Assembly: GCF_947495315.1 (NCBI RefSeq)
Contig: NZ_CANLYD010000007.1
Coordinates: forward strand, 227,769 to 291,768
Direction of reading: 5' to 3'
Length of the DNA stretch: 64,000 nucleotides
Source: an uncultured Aquimarina sp.
GTDB lineage: Bacteria > Bacteroidota > Bacteroidia > Flavobacteriales > Flavobacteriaceae
A program made the position numbers and the translations under genes. This document shows positions 1 to 8,234 of this stretch, in pieces. Under the pieces are notes generated by a model. The model was not told the DNA's origin, made no database searches, and saw nothing but the letters and a program-made list of their open reading frames with translations. Each line of letters begins with the position of its first letter. The stretch's first letter is position 1.

Positions 1-425
1 ACGATATCTGGAATCCTACTGTTTATGATAAAAAACAACAAGAAGGAGAAGATCTTGGTGATCGGATGTATAATGCTTTCAAGAGTGGGTTTAAAGCAGG
101 GTACACCAATATCATCATTATAGGAAGTGATATGTACGACCTAAGCCAATCTGATATACAGAACGCATTCAATGCTCTGGAAATACATGATTATGTAATA
201 GGTCCCGCAGAAGATGGCGGGTATTATTTACTAGGTATGAAAAAGCTGAATTCCAAAGTTTTTCAAAACAAATCCTGGGGAACAAATACTGTACTTCAAA
301 ATACATTGAACGATCTACAACAAACAAATATTAAATTATTAGAAGAACGTAATGATATAGATTATTATGAAGATATCAAGGACATTTCAGTTTTTCAACA
401 TTTATTAAGCTATCAAAATGACTAA
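1..425 (+). CDS. TIGR04282-family arsenosugar-associated glycosyltransferase (5' partial)
   Basis: C-terminal two thirds of a small nucleotidyl/glycosyl-transferase-like protein. The reading frame is open from base 3 and carries QEGEDLGDRM just before the first in-window ATG (66), so that ATG is internal and the true start lies left of the window. The following IIIIGSDMYDLS and GPAEDGGYYLLGM blocks are the core of the TIGR04282 family (DUF2064), which NCBI links to arsenosugar biosynthesis. It overlaps the downstream phosphorylase by 8 bp, which implies translational coupling. With arsM and a TIGR04283 enzyme nearby it probably helps to attach or modify the aglycone of an arsenosugar; the exact substrate is unknown. 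Family call firm, role inferred. Confidence 0.85.
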   Translation, partial: DIWNPTVYDKKQQEGEDLGDRMYNAFKSGFKAGYTNIIIIGSDMYDLSQSDIQNAFNALEIHDYVIGPAEDGGYYLLGMKKLNSKVFQNKSWGTNTVLQNTLNDLQQTNIKLLEERNDIDYYEDIKDISVFQHLLSYQND

Positions 426-1230
426 ATACATTAAAGAAACAACCGAATACTTACAAGAAAAAGGATTTGATAATCCAGAAATAGGCATCATCTTAGGAAC
501 CGGATTAGGGCAGTTACTAGATGAAATAGAAATCATAAAAGAAGTAAGTTATAATCACATTCCCAATTTCCCTACAGCCACTGTAGAATTCCACAAAGGA
601 AAGTTAATCTATGGAAAATTAGAAGGCAAAAAAGTAGTGGTAATGCAAGGGCGTTTTCATCTCTACGAGGGTTACTCTCTGCAAGATGTGACATATCCCG
701 TTAGAATTATGCATCAATTAGGAATCAAAACACTTTTAGTTTCTAATGCATCCGGAGCGATTAATTTAAACTTTAAGAAAGGCGAATTAATGCTGATCGA
801 TGATCATATTAATCTTCAGGGAGGATCTCCTTTGGCATTTAAAGGAGTGGAACAATTAGGAACTCGTTTTACAGATATGAGCGCTCCTTATGACCTTAAA
901 ATTAATGCAAAATTAGAATCCATTGCTAAAGAAAACAACATCAATCTGCATAAAGGTGTGTATGCATCAGTAGTAGGACCGCAATTAGAAACTCGTGCAG
1001 AATATCGCTATCTAAAAATTATTGGAGCTGATGCTGTAGGGATGAGTACGGTTCCTGAAATTATTGTAGCAAATCATTTGGATCTTAGAGTTGCAGCAGT
1101 ATCTGTTCTTACAGACGAATGTGATCCGGACAACCTACAACCTGTAAATATTGACGAGATTATTGCCATGGCCGGAAAAGCAGAACCAGAAATGATCCTT
1201 TTATTCAAAGAATTGATAAAATCTCTTTAA
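418..1230 (+). CDS. Purine nucleoside phosphorylase, trimeric (PNP-I/MTAP) family
   Basis: 270 residues, full length for the trimeric phosphorylase family, which cleaves purine nucleosides with phosphate to base plus ribose-1-phosphate. Visible landmarks are GTGLG (27-31, phosphate site), RFH with His81, SNASGA (109-114), GPQLET (187-192, Glu191 equivalent to human PNP Glu201) and GMSTVPE (208-214). Exactly 42 residues after Glu191, where human PNP has Asn243, this protein has Asp233 (LTDECD). Asp at this place is the MTAP-type residue that accepts 6-aminopurines, so adenine nucleosides are plausible substrates. The ATG overlaps the preceding stop region and an arsM gene follows 49 bp later. 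I infer it removes adenine from a 5'-deoxyadenosyl arsenical to give the arsenoribose-1-phosphate. Confidence 0.92.
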   Translation: MTKYIKETTEYLQEKGFDNPEIGIILGTGLGQLLDEIEIIKEVSYNHIPNFPTATVEFHKGKLIYGKLEGKKVVVMQGRFHLYEGYSLQDVTYPVRIMHQLGIKTLLVSNASGAINLNFKKGELMLIDDHINLQGGSPLAFKGVEQLGTRFTDMSAPYDLKINAKLESIAKENNINLHKGVYASVVGPQLETRAEYRYLKIIGADAVGMSTVPEIIVANHLDLRVAAVSVLTDECDPDNLQPVNIDEIIAMAGKAEPEMILLFKELIKSL

Positions 1231-1279
1231 ACATTAATAAATTAAGTAATTATCCCTTCAAAATAAAGAAAATAAAAAT

Positions 1280-2248
1280 ATGAGCTATTTAGAAACCACG
1301 CATGATGTATATAAAGAAGCAGCATTAACTCCAGATGTAGGTTTATGTTGTACTACAAATCCCATTTGGGAACTACCTGGATTAAAAATCCCAAAGATCA
1401 TGCAAGAAATGAATTATGGTTGCGGGAGTACAGTAAACGCTCGTGATTTAACCAATAATCCAAAAACACTTTATGTTGGTGTTGGTGGAGGAATGGAATT
1501 ATTACAATTTTCATATTTCTCTCGTCAAAAAGGTGGTGTGATTGGTATTGATGTAGTTCAGGAAATGCTGGATGCTTCTCATAAAAATTTTAAAGAAGCA
1601 GAAGAACAAAATGAATGGTTCAAGAGTGAATTTGTCGACCTAAGATTTGGTGATGCACTGAATCTCCCTGTAGAAGATAATAGTATCGATGTTGCAGCTC
1701 AAAATTGTTTATTCAATATTTTTAAAGCAGAAGACCTTAAGAAAGCTATTGAAGAAATGTATCGGGTATTAAAACCTCATGGCAGATTAGTGATGAGCGA
1801 TCCTACTTGCGAGCAACCTATGAATGATACGCTCAGAAATGATGAACGATTAAGAGCTTTATGTCTAAGTGGCAGTTTACCAATTGCCGAGTATGTAAAA
1901 GCATTAACAGATGTTGGTTTTGGAACCATAGAAATTAGAGCGCGTAAACCGTATCGTATTTTGGATCCTAAAAACTATGAAACCGATGAATTAATCTATA
2001 TCGAGTCAATAGAAGTTGCCGCGATCAAGGATCCTATGCCAGAAGACGGACCATGCGTTTTTACTGGTAAGGCTGCCATTTATTATGGTAATGAAGGTTA
2101 TTTTGATGATAAAAAAGGACACGTATTACTGAAAAATCAACCTATTGCGGTTTGTGATAAAACTGCTGGTGCCCTTGCTGATCTGGGAAGAGATGATATT
2201 TTCATTAGCGAATCTACGTACCACTATGATGGTGGTGGATGTTGCTAA
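1280..2248 (+). CDS. arsM: Arsenosugar biosynthesis arsenite methyltransferase ArsM
   Basis: 322-residue SAM-dependent methyltransferase that methylates trivalent arsenic in the cytoplasm. The N-terminus has a Cys pair (C23, C24) followed by C48; the class I SAM motif is VGVGGGMEL (66-74) and the acidic motif IGID is near 88-91. Further cysteines at 143, 177, 195, 259 and 292 and a terminal GGGCC (C321, C322) give a thiol-rich protein suited to binding As(III). This layout is that of the ArsM subtype found beside TIGR04282/TIGR04283 enzymes, and ArsM makes the dimethylarsenical that the radical SAM enzyme ArsS adenosylates. No arsS is in the window; it could lie to the left. A strong bidirectional terminator follows. 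Confidence 0.93.
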   Translation: MSYLETTHDVYKEAALTPDVGLCCTTNPIWELPGLKIPKIMQEMNYGCGSTVNARDLTNNPKTLYVGVGGGMELLQFSYFSRQKGGVIGIDVVQEMLDASHKNFKEAEEQNEWFKSEFVDLRFGDALNLPVEDNSIDVAAQNCLFNIFKAEDLKKAIEEMYRVLKPHGRLVMSDPTCEQPMNDTLRNDERLRALCLSGSLPIAEYVKALTDVGFGTIEIRARKPYRILDPKNYETDELIYIESIEVAAIKDPMPEDGPCVFTGKAAIYYGNEGYFDDKKGHVLLKNQPIAVCDKTAGALADLGRDDIFISESTYHYDGGGCC

Positions 2249-2270
2249 AGTTTTAAAGTAACAATTTTAT

Positions 2271-2300
2271 ATCCCTAAAACAGTCTACTGTTTTAGGGAT
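2271..2300. terminator. Bidirectional terminator between arsM and the OYE gene
   Basis: A perfect 14-bp inverted repeat (arms 2271-2284 and 2287-2300) is followed by TATTTTTTC on the plus strand. It lies between two convergent genes. Confidence 0.85.
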
Positions 2301-2307
2301 TATTTTT

Positions 2308-3528
2308 TCAAACCAATTTCTTCGCCATTGCTTTTCGGAATTCATATAATATTAAAAACATAGAACACCAAAGTGGGTTCATATTAGTTTTCAATCCTTT
2401 TCCTTTAGAAAACCGAATAATTTGCCTGGCGTAAAAACCGCCTTCTGCAGCATCTTCCAATTGTTTTAATCCAGTGCGGAGTACCAAGTTTTTAAGATGC
2501 GGTAATTCTCCATCTAGAAATTTAACTATATCCTCTCTGTTTGTAATAAAAGGACGAGCCATACCTATCAAATCAACCTCTCCATTGGCTAACACCTCAT
2601 TACAAAAATCATAAGATCTAAAACCACCAGTAATCATTAGAGGCAGTTTACTGATAGTTCTTATTTTCTTAGCAAAATCAATAAAATACGCTTCTCTTTG
2701 TTTAGTGCTTTCTTTAAGTTCAGAATCCTCTTCATTCATTATAAAGAAAGCTAGTTTTTCATAAGTCCCTCCTGATATTTCTAGCAGATCAATCTTTTCC
2801 TTATCTAACATCTTTATTACTTCCAGTGATTCTTCTTCGGTAAATCCTCCTCTCTGAAAATCTGCTGAATTTAACTTTACAGATATCGGAAAATCGGTCC
2901 CAACAGCTTTTCTAACTTCTCTGATGATCGTTAGTAATAAGCGGCTACGATTTTCAATACTCCCTCCCCAATGATCTCGTCGTATATTGGTATTGGGTGA
3001 TAAAAACTGGCTTAATAGATATCCATGAGCTGAATGAATCTGAACCCCAGTAAAACCAGCTTCCTTGGCTAGTTTAGCCGCTTTAACAAAACCTTGTATT
3101 ACCTCTTGGATATCCTGTTCTGTCATTGCTTTGGGTTTGCCAAAAAGCCCTAATTTCTTTAACTGTATTTCAGAAGGTGCTAAGGGTCTATTGGTTCCAA
3201 ATCTATTGGTCTGTCTTCCCGAATGAGAAATCTGAACCCAAATATGATTCCCATGCTTTTTACCTGCTTCAGCCCAGGATTTTAGTTTTGGCAACATTTT
3301 ATCATCATCAAAACATACATTTCCGGCAGATTCCAAATGTTTTCGATCCAGCACCACATTACCAGTAATCAATAAACCTGCACCTGTTTTGGACCAATCC
3401 GCATACAATTGTTCATGTCCTTTAGTTGGTTCAAACTTATTATTGCTAATGCGCTCTGTCATGGCAGATTTAACTAATCTATTATTTAATATCGCGCCAC
3501 AAGGGAGTGTTAAAACTGTACTAATCAT
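2308..3528 (-). CDS. NADH:flavin oxidoreductase, Old Yellow Enzyme family
   Basis: FMN-dependent TIM-barrel ene-reductase, about 406 residues from the chosen start. Family landmarks in order: LPCGAILNNRLVKSAMTE at the N-terminus, ITGNVVLDRKHLE, VQISHSGRQT, HSAHGYLLSQFLSP, RRDHWGGSIENRSRL and the late LMITGGFRS / IGMARPF phosphate-binding segments. The longest frame starts at 3597, but homologues begin close to the PCG motif and the preceding 23 residues look like non-coding DNA, so I take the ATG at 3528. It is convergent with arsM inside the arsenosugar locus; a reductive role there is possible but this family is also widespread elsewhere. Substrate unknown. Confidence 0.9.
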   Translation of the reverse strand: MISTVLTLPCGAILNNRLVKSAMTERISNNKFEPTKGHEQLYADWSKTGAGLLITGNVVLDRKHLESAGNVCFDDDKMLPKLKSWAEAGKKHGNHIWVQISHSGRQTNRFGTNRPLAPSEIQLKKLGLFGKPKAMTEQDIQEVIQGFVKAAKLAKEAGFTGVQIHSAHGYLLSQFLSPNTNIRRDHWGGSIENRSRLLLTIIREVRKAVGTDFPISVKLNSADFQRGGFTEEESLEVIKMLDKEKIDLLEISGGTYEKLAFFIMNEEDSELKESTKQREAYFIDFAKKIRTISKLPLMITGGFRSYDFCNEVLANGEVDLIGMARPFITNREDIVKFLDGELPHLKNLVLRTGLKQLEDAAEGGFYARQIIRFSKGKGLKTNMNPLWCSMFLILYEFRKAMAKKLV

Positions 3529-3774
3529 ATAAAAATAGTTCGATTGCAATAATACGGAATCCAACCTTAATCTACAATAATAAAATACAAGTATCAAATG
3601 ATAAAAAACACTCTATTTTACTGTAATTCAAAATCATATGTAAGGATAAAAACAAAACACAGACCAAGGTTTAAAATTTTCAGATTGTAGTTTAACTCTA
3701 AGATTACCACTTAGATACTATCTAAAAAAAATTAAACCAAATTTACTAAGAATAACCTACTAAAAATTTTAAAA

Positions 3775-4488
3775 ATGAATGCTTTAAAAACAACTGTATT
3801 AGCCTTACTTATGTCAAAATCTTTCCAGACGAAAGCTCAAGATCATATTGACCATATGGTTTGGGATCAAATTCTGTTAATCAATGTTTCTGATGATGGA
3901 AAAGTCAATTATCCTGGTTTTATAAGAGATAAGTTTTTATTTGACAAATATTTCAAATCGTTATCTGAAAATTATCCAGCAGAAAACTCTAGTAAAGAGG
4001 AAAAACTTGCCTATTGGATCAACCTGTACAATGCTATTGCGATGAAAATGATTATCGACAATTATCCTGTTAAATCCATAAACGATATTGAAAACCCATG
4101 GAAACAAAAGCAAATAATAGTTAATGGAACAAAATACAGTCTTGATGATATTGAGCATACTATCTTACGAAAAATGAATGAACCCAGAATTCATTTTCTA
4201 CTTAATTGTGCCACAAAATCTTCTCCTAAACTATGGAACAGAGCATACACTGCCAGAAACATTATGACCGCTTTAGAAGATAAATCATATCAATTCATAA
4301 ATAACGCTGCAAAAAATGTAATTACGGATGAGAAAGTAAATGTCTCTATGGTATTCCAATGGTATAAAGATGATTTTAAAGAAGGAGATATTGTATCATT
4401 TATAAACCAATACTCAGACACAAAAATCAACAAAATAATGAACGGAGAATATATGGAATATGATTGGAGTCTAAATGAGCGTCGCTAA
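3775..4488 (+). CDS. DUF547 protein, tandem copy 1 (second motif Cys lost)
   Basis: 237 residues, colinear with the next gene over its whole length (shared WDQILLINVS, LAYWIN.YNA, PRIHF, NRA.TARN and YDWSLNE blocks). DUF547 proteins are exported and of unknown biochemical function; members recur next to arsenosugar genes. The usual NCA..SCP motif is NCATKSSPK here: Cys145 is kept but the second Cys is Ser150. The hydrophobic core of the signal peptide is also short and interrupted by MSKS, unlike copy 2. These changes point to relaxed or changed function after duplication. The gene starts 177 bp from the divergent OYE gene. Confidence 0.85.
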   Translation: MNALKTTVLALLMSKSFQTKAQDHIDHMVWDQILLINVSDDGKVNYPGFIRDKFLFDKYFKSLSENYPAENSSKEEKLAYWINLYNAIAMKMIIDNYPVKSINDIENPWKQKQIIVNGTKYSLDDIEHTILRKMNEPRIHFLLNCATKSSPKLWNRAYTARNIMTALEDKSYQFINNAAKNVITDEKVNVSMVFQWYKDDFKEGDIVSFINQYSDTKINKIMNGEYMEYDWSLNERR

Positions 4489-4609
4489 AATCACCAATTG
4501 CAAGATGTAAGGAATGGCACAAACTTTGGACTAAAACTGAGTGCTTTTAAATATTCACCAAAAGAATTCGTTATAATCGAACATTAAAAATTAATATAAA
4601 AACTTAAGA

Positions 4610-5323
4610 ATGAATACCCCAAAAATAATTATACTAGCATTATTTACATTATTTGCCTTTCAGGCAAAGGCACAACAAAAGCTTGATCATGCTGTCTGGG
4701 ATCAAATTTTATTAATTAATGTTTCTGAAGACGGGAAAGTAGATTACAAGGGGTTTATGAGAGATAGTGCTCAACTATATGAATATTTCACTTACCTATC
4801 TGACAATCCTCCTACTGCAACATGGAGTAAAGAAGAAACACTAGCATATTGGATCAATGCCTATAATGCATATACTATAAAATTAATCATCGATAATTAT
4901 CCTTTAAAAAGTATCAAAGAAATCAAAGATCCTTGGGATAGACAATTTTTCAAAATCAATGGTGTTTTGCATAGTTTAAATGAGTTAGAGCACAAAATTC
5001 TTAGAAAACTTGGAGATCCTAGGATTCATTTTGCCATTAATTGTGCTTCATTCTCTTGTCCTATAGTTTGGAATAGAGCATTCACGGCTAGAAATGTAGA
5101 TGATGCACTAGAAACGCTTACCAGGAATTTTATAAATGACCCTAAAAGAAATACGATAACTGAAGAAGTAGTTGAAGTCTCTAAAATCTTCAGTTGGTTT
5201 AAAAAAGATTTTAAGGTAGATGGAGAAAACGCTAAGGCTTTTATCAATAAGTATTCAGAAGTTAAGATTGACAAACAGAAAAAGAAAGGATATAAAAAAT
5301 ATGATTGGAGTTTAAATGAGTAA
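4610..5323 (+). CDS. DUF547 protein, tandem copy 2 (intact motif)
   Basis: 237-residue exported protein with a standard signal peptide (hydrophobic IIILALFTLFAFQ followed by AKAQ, likely cleaved there). The DUF547 signature is complete: LAYWINAYNA (79-88), the helix leading to HKILRK, and INCASFSCP with Cys145 and Cys150, then WNRAFTARN. It ends YDWSLNE like copy 1. The gene sits 27 bp upstream of the TIGR04283 glycosyltransferase and probably shares its transcript. A third, more distant DUF547 gene lies at 17.2 kb. Function unknown; a periplasmic thiol protein acting on, or protecting from, arsenicals is a guess based only on context. Confidence 0.9.
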   Translation: MNTPKIIILALFTLFAFQAKAQQKLDHAVWDQILLINVSEDGKVDYKGFMRDSAQLYEYFTYLSDNPPTATWSKEETLAYWINAYNAYTIKLIIDNYPLKSIKEIKDPWDRQFFKINGVLHSLNELEHKILRKLGDPRIHFAINCASFSCPIVWNRAFTARNVDDALETLTRNFINDPKRNTITEEVVEVSKIFSWFKKDFKVDGENAKAFINKYSEVKIDKQKKKGYKKYDWSLNE

Positions 5324-5350
5324 TTTTATATTCGCATAATACCCAAACTT

Positions 5351-6061
5351 TTGAAAATATCAATAATCATCCCTATTCTAAATGAAGCAGCTACAATTTG
5401 TAAGCTGCTTTCCCATTTGATACAAGCCGCAAATACAGAAAATGCTATCGAAGAAATTATCATTGTAGACGGGGGAAGTGTGGATGAGTCTATAAAAACG
5501 GTTCAAAACTTTTCGGATACACAAAGCACTACTATTAGAGTAGTTTCTTCAAAAAAAGGGCGTGCTAAGCAAATGAATGCCGGAGCCGCAAAAGCTTCTG
5601 GAGATATACTATATTTCTTACACGCTGATTCTTTTCCTCCAAAGAACTATGACAACTATATTGTAGAAGAAGTTCATAAAGAAAATGAAGCAGGATGTTT
5701 TCGGATGAAATTTGACTCTAATCATTGGTGGCTGCGTTTTCTGGGTTGGTTAACACAATTCGAAAGCAAAAGATGTCGCGGTGGAGATCAAAGTCAGTTT
5801 ATTACTTCATCATTATTCAAAGAAATAAATGGTTATGATGAAGCTTATGTAGTGTACGAAGACAATGATTTAGTTGACCGACTTTTTGAAATAAATAAAT
5901 TTGTTATCATCCCTAAATATGTTGTTACCTCTGCCAGACGCTATAGAGAAGTTGGGGTTTGGCGATTACAATACCACTTTCTTAATATACATATGAGAAG
6001 ATGGTTGGGCGCATCATCAGAAGATTTATATCGCTATTATAAGGAAAAAGTTGTTTCTTAA
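5351..6061 (+). CDS. TIGR04283-family arsenosugar biosynthesis glycosyltransferase
   Basis: 236-residue GT-A fold glycosyltransferase of family 2. The start is TTG at 5351, giving the normal family N-terminus KISIIIPILNEA; no ATG fits. Key parts are EEIIIVDGGSVDES (sugar-nucleotide site), KGRAKQMNAGA, FLHADSFPP (the DxD-like metal motif is HAD) and CRGGDQSQFI with the later YEDNDLVDRL acid motif. The combination CRGGDQ plus HAD is characteristic of TIGR04283, the enzyme NCBI ties to arsenosugar formation. It follows the intact DUF547 gene closely. It likely transfers a glycosyl unit from or to arsenoribose; acceptor not determinable from sequence. Confidence 0.92.
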   Translation: MKISIIIPILNEAATICKLLSHLIQAANTENAIEEIIIVDGGSVDESIKTVQNFSDTQSTTIRVVSSKKGRAKQMNAGAAKASGDILYFLHADSFPPKNYDNYIVEEVHKENEAGCFRMKFDSNHWWLRFLGWLTQFESKRCRGGDQSQFITSSLFKEINGYDEAYVVYEDNDLVDRLFEINKFVIIPKYVVTSARRYREVGVWRLQYHFLNIHMRRWLGASSEDLYRYYKEKVVS

Positions 6062-6085
6062 ATCTTCTTCTTTATCTTTAAGGAA

Positions 6086-7201
6086 GTGAAAACAATAGAA
6101 ATACTTTTGATTATATTACTATGTATTGGTGCCATACAAGGAATCATTTTCGGTATCATTTTATGGCAAAAAAAAGGGTTGCACTATATTGCTAATCGAT
6201 TTCTAGCTACCATACTATTCTTCTTCTCCTATCGCCTTATTGTAGAGACCTTAAACATTTTTGGGCTGGGGAGATACGATTTCTGGTATCATATACTATT
6301 AGAATACAATTGGATTTACGGAACACTTATCTACTTTTTTATAAAAAGTTACGTCAATCCAAAATTCAAATTAGTACGAAAAGATTGGATCCATTTCTTA
6401 CCTGTATTTATAGAATTTTCGTGGAGCTTTTTTATAAAAGCACAAAATTTTTATTGGGATGGTACTCGCGAGAGTCTCTCCTGGTTAGGATATTGGGGAT
6501 ATGTCGTATGGATGCATTACCCTACAATGTTTATCATTTCTGGAGCATTAATTATTTTTTATAGCATCAAAGCAGAAAAAATACTCAGCAACACTATTCA
6601 GGTAGAAGGATATAAGATTCTTACAGAAAAAATTGACTGGATTAAAAGAGTTGTGTTAGTAATGAAAATATTCTCTATCATATATGTCCTTGGAATATTA
6701 ATAGATTTTTTCTTTTTCAATTTTGCTAGTAATTTTTTCTATGGACACCCTGTATTTATTGGAATGGCAATTATTACCTATTGGTTAGGCATAGAAGGTT
6801 TTGCTAGAAGAAAAGAAAGTGCGTTCAAACAAATTGCTACTATTTCTGATAAAGAAAAAGAGCAATTACAAAATATTAGTAAAACTTTAGAAATTAAAAT
6901 GAAGGAAGAACAGCTCTTCAAAAACCCAGAACTTACATTAGCTTCTCTGTCAAAACAACTTTCTGTAAAACCCTATTTGGTTACTAAATGCCTAAACACA
7001 ATCTATCAGAAAAAGTTTACTGATTATATAAACGAACTTCGTTTTGAAGAAGTAAAGAAGCTGCTTAGTAATCCCAAAAATGATAATCTTACCCTTCTTG
7101 CATTGGCATATGATGCAGGTTTTAATTCTAAAGCTTCTTTTAACAGAGCTGTAAAGAAAATTACCGGACACCCTCCTAGCGCTCTAAAATCAGGACAATA
7201 A
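6086..7201 (+). CDS. Membrane-bound AraC-family transcriptional regulator
   Basis: 371 residues with a GTG start. The first ~225 residues form about seven hydrophobic segments (starting EILLIILLCIGAIQGIIFGIIL), followed by a linker and a C-terminal AraC-type double helix-turn-helix (about 260-368, ending in TLLALAYDAGFNSKASFNRAVKKITGHPPS). This is the flavobacterial transmembrane AraC architecture, in which the membrane part presumably senses an envelope signal. It lies 24 bp after the TIGR04283 gene in the same direction, so it may be co-transcribed with, and control, the arsenosugar locus or the following secreted proteins. Repeated TGTCT sites directly downstream (7232-7301) are candidate targets. 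Confidence 0.9.
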   Translation: MKTIEILLIILLCIGAIQGIIFGIILWQKKGLHYIANRFLATILFFFSYRLIVETLNIFGLGRYDFWYHILLEYNWIYGTLIYFFIKSYVNPKFKLVRKDWIHFLPVFIEFSWSFFIKAQNFYWDGTRESLSWLGYWGYVVWMHYPTMFIISGALIIFYSIKAEKILSNTIQVEGYKILTEKIDWIKRVVLVMKIFSIIYVLGILIDFFFFNFASNFFYGHPVFIGMAIITYWLGIEGFARRKESAFKQIATISDKEKEQLQNISKTLEIKMKEEQLFKNPELTLASLSKQLSVKPYLVTKCLNTIYQKKFTDYINELRFEEVKKLLSNPKNDNLTLLALAYDAGFNSKASFNRAVKKITGHPPSALKSGQ

Positions 7202-7324
7202 AGGTTTCAATTAAGAAATTGAGCCCTTAATTTTGTCTAAAATCTGTCTCATTTAGCAAATTGAAACGATTCTTTTCTGCATTTGATCAATATTTGTCTC
7301 AAATAAATTCTAAAATCAGAAAAA
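7202..7324 (+). promoter_or_regulatory. Regulatory region with three TGTCT-type direct repeats
   Basis: The 123-bp gap contains TTTGTCTAA (7232-7240), TGTCTCA (7245-7251) and TTTGTCTCA (7293-7301), plus a short inverted repeat TCAATT/AATTGA near 7206-7221. Related TGTCTCATT and TGTCTTTTA words recur at 9819-9827 and 9799-9807 upstream of the epimerase. Spaced direct repeats of this kind suit AraC-family operators, and two AraC genes flank the region. Assignment is inference. Confidence 0.4.
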
Positions 7325-7726
7325 ATGAAACATCTCACGATCTTAAAAAAAGTAAGTCTACTTATTCTTTTTATTACTTCTTTCTCAAGCTTTTCCCAAG
7401 AAAGCAATAAAGATTTACAGCTATTAATTGGCGAATGGCAATTAGATATGAGTCCTCAGGATAAAACAGACGCCAATTTTGCTATGATGCGAATAGATAA
7501 GATAGATGCCAGTTCGATACAGGGAACATTTTATCGAGAAGGGGTGGAAATGAAAGAAGGAAGAGTTAATATACAATTAGACGTTATTTATGTTGCTCTA
7601 ATCTCTGGTGACAATAGCGGAAGTTATAATACTAGCTTTTATTACAAAGACGGAAAACTATATGGTTCTACACACGCTGTTGAGAGAGGGTTTTTAGCCG
7701 TTTGGATTGCTGAAAAAATAAAATAA
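7325..7726 (+). CDS. Secreted hypothetical protein, lipocalin-like
   Basis: 133 residues with a signal peptide ending near SFSSFSQE. The mature part (LLIGEWQLDMSP...MRIDKIDASSIQGTFYREG...NTSFYYKDGKLYGSTHAVERGFLAVWIAEK) reads as a small beta-barrel with the GEWQ opening typical of lipocalin-like/DUF1579-type proteins. I do not recognise a specific family. It is first in a run of three small exported proteins (7325-8807) between two AraC regulators, so is probably part of an envelope-stress or detoxification operon. Confidence 0.75.
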   Translation: MKHLTILKKVSLLILFITSFSSFSQESNKDLQLLIGEWQLDMSPQDKTDANFAMMRIDKIDASSIQGTFYREGVEMKEGRVNIQLDVIYVALISGDNSGSYNTSFYYKDGKLYGSTHAVERGFLAVWIAEKIK

Positions 7727-7733
7727 TAGGATT

Positions 7734-8222
7734 ATGAAAACAATAATTGTACTATTAATCGCACTCACGTTAAATTCATTGACTGCTCAAATACAATATG
7801 GGACTCCCATAAATGATCAACTACCCGAAAAACTAAAAAGCTTACCCAGAGCAATTGAAGTAAACAACTTTCCAAAAACCATTGATCCTATTAAGATTGA
7901 TGATCGATATTACTGGAAACACAATACCGCTATTTTGTGCAGAGAAAGTGAGATTAAAATCATTGAGTATGGAGCCTATTTGTTTTATAATGACACCTGG
8001 AATTTAAGAAAATCATATTCATTAAAAGATTTAAACAAAAACTTCGGTACTAAAAAACAAATAATGAAGCAGTCCCAACCCTATACCTGGGCAAACAACT
8101 GGCGTACTGATAGTTCTATTTTTAGAGGATGGGCTATGTGGTATTTTATTGGTACTACAAAAGATGGAGAAACCGTATGTGGGTATGAAAAAATTGAAAC
8201 CACAGATACGCTTTTAAATTAA
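7734..8222 (+). CDS. Secreted hypothetical protein
   Basis: 162 residues with a clear signal peptide (IIVLLIALTLNSLTAQ). The mature protein is rich in aromatic residues (YYWKHNTAIL, NDTWNLRKSY, WANNWRTDSS, GWAMWYFIGTT) and has two Cys. No family recognised. It begins 7 bp after its upstream neighbour and 12 bp before the YceI gene, so it is surely co-transcribed with them. Confidence 0.72.
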   Translation: MKTIIVLLIALTLNSLTAQIQYGTPINDQLPEKLKSLPRAIEVNNFPKTIDPIKIDDRYYWKHNTAILCRESEIKIIEYGAYLFYNDTWNLRKSYSLKDLNKNFGTKKQIMKQSQPYTWANNWRTDSSIFRGWAMWYFIGTTKDGETVCGYEKIETTDTLLN

Positions 8223-8234
8223 AAAATTTCTAAA

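Noticed and set aside
3126..3368. Plus-strand ORF antisense to the OYE gene
   Set aside because: Composition is not protein-like and the minus frame carries all family motifs.
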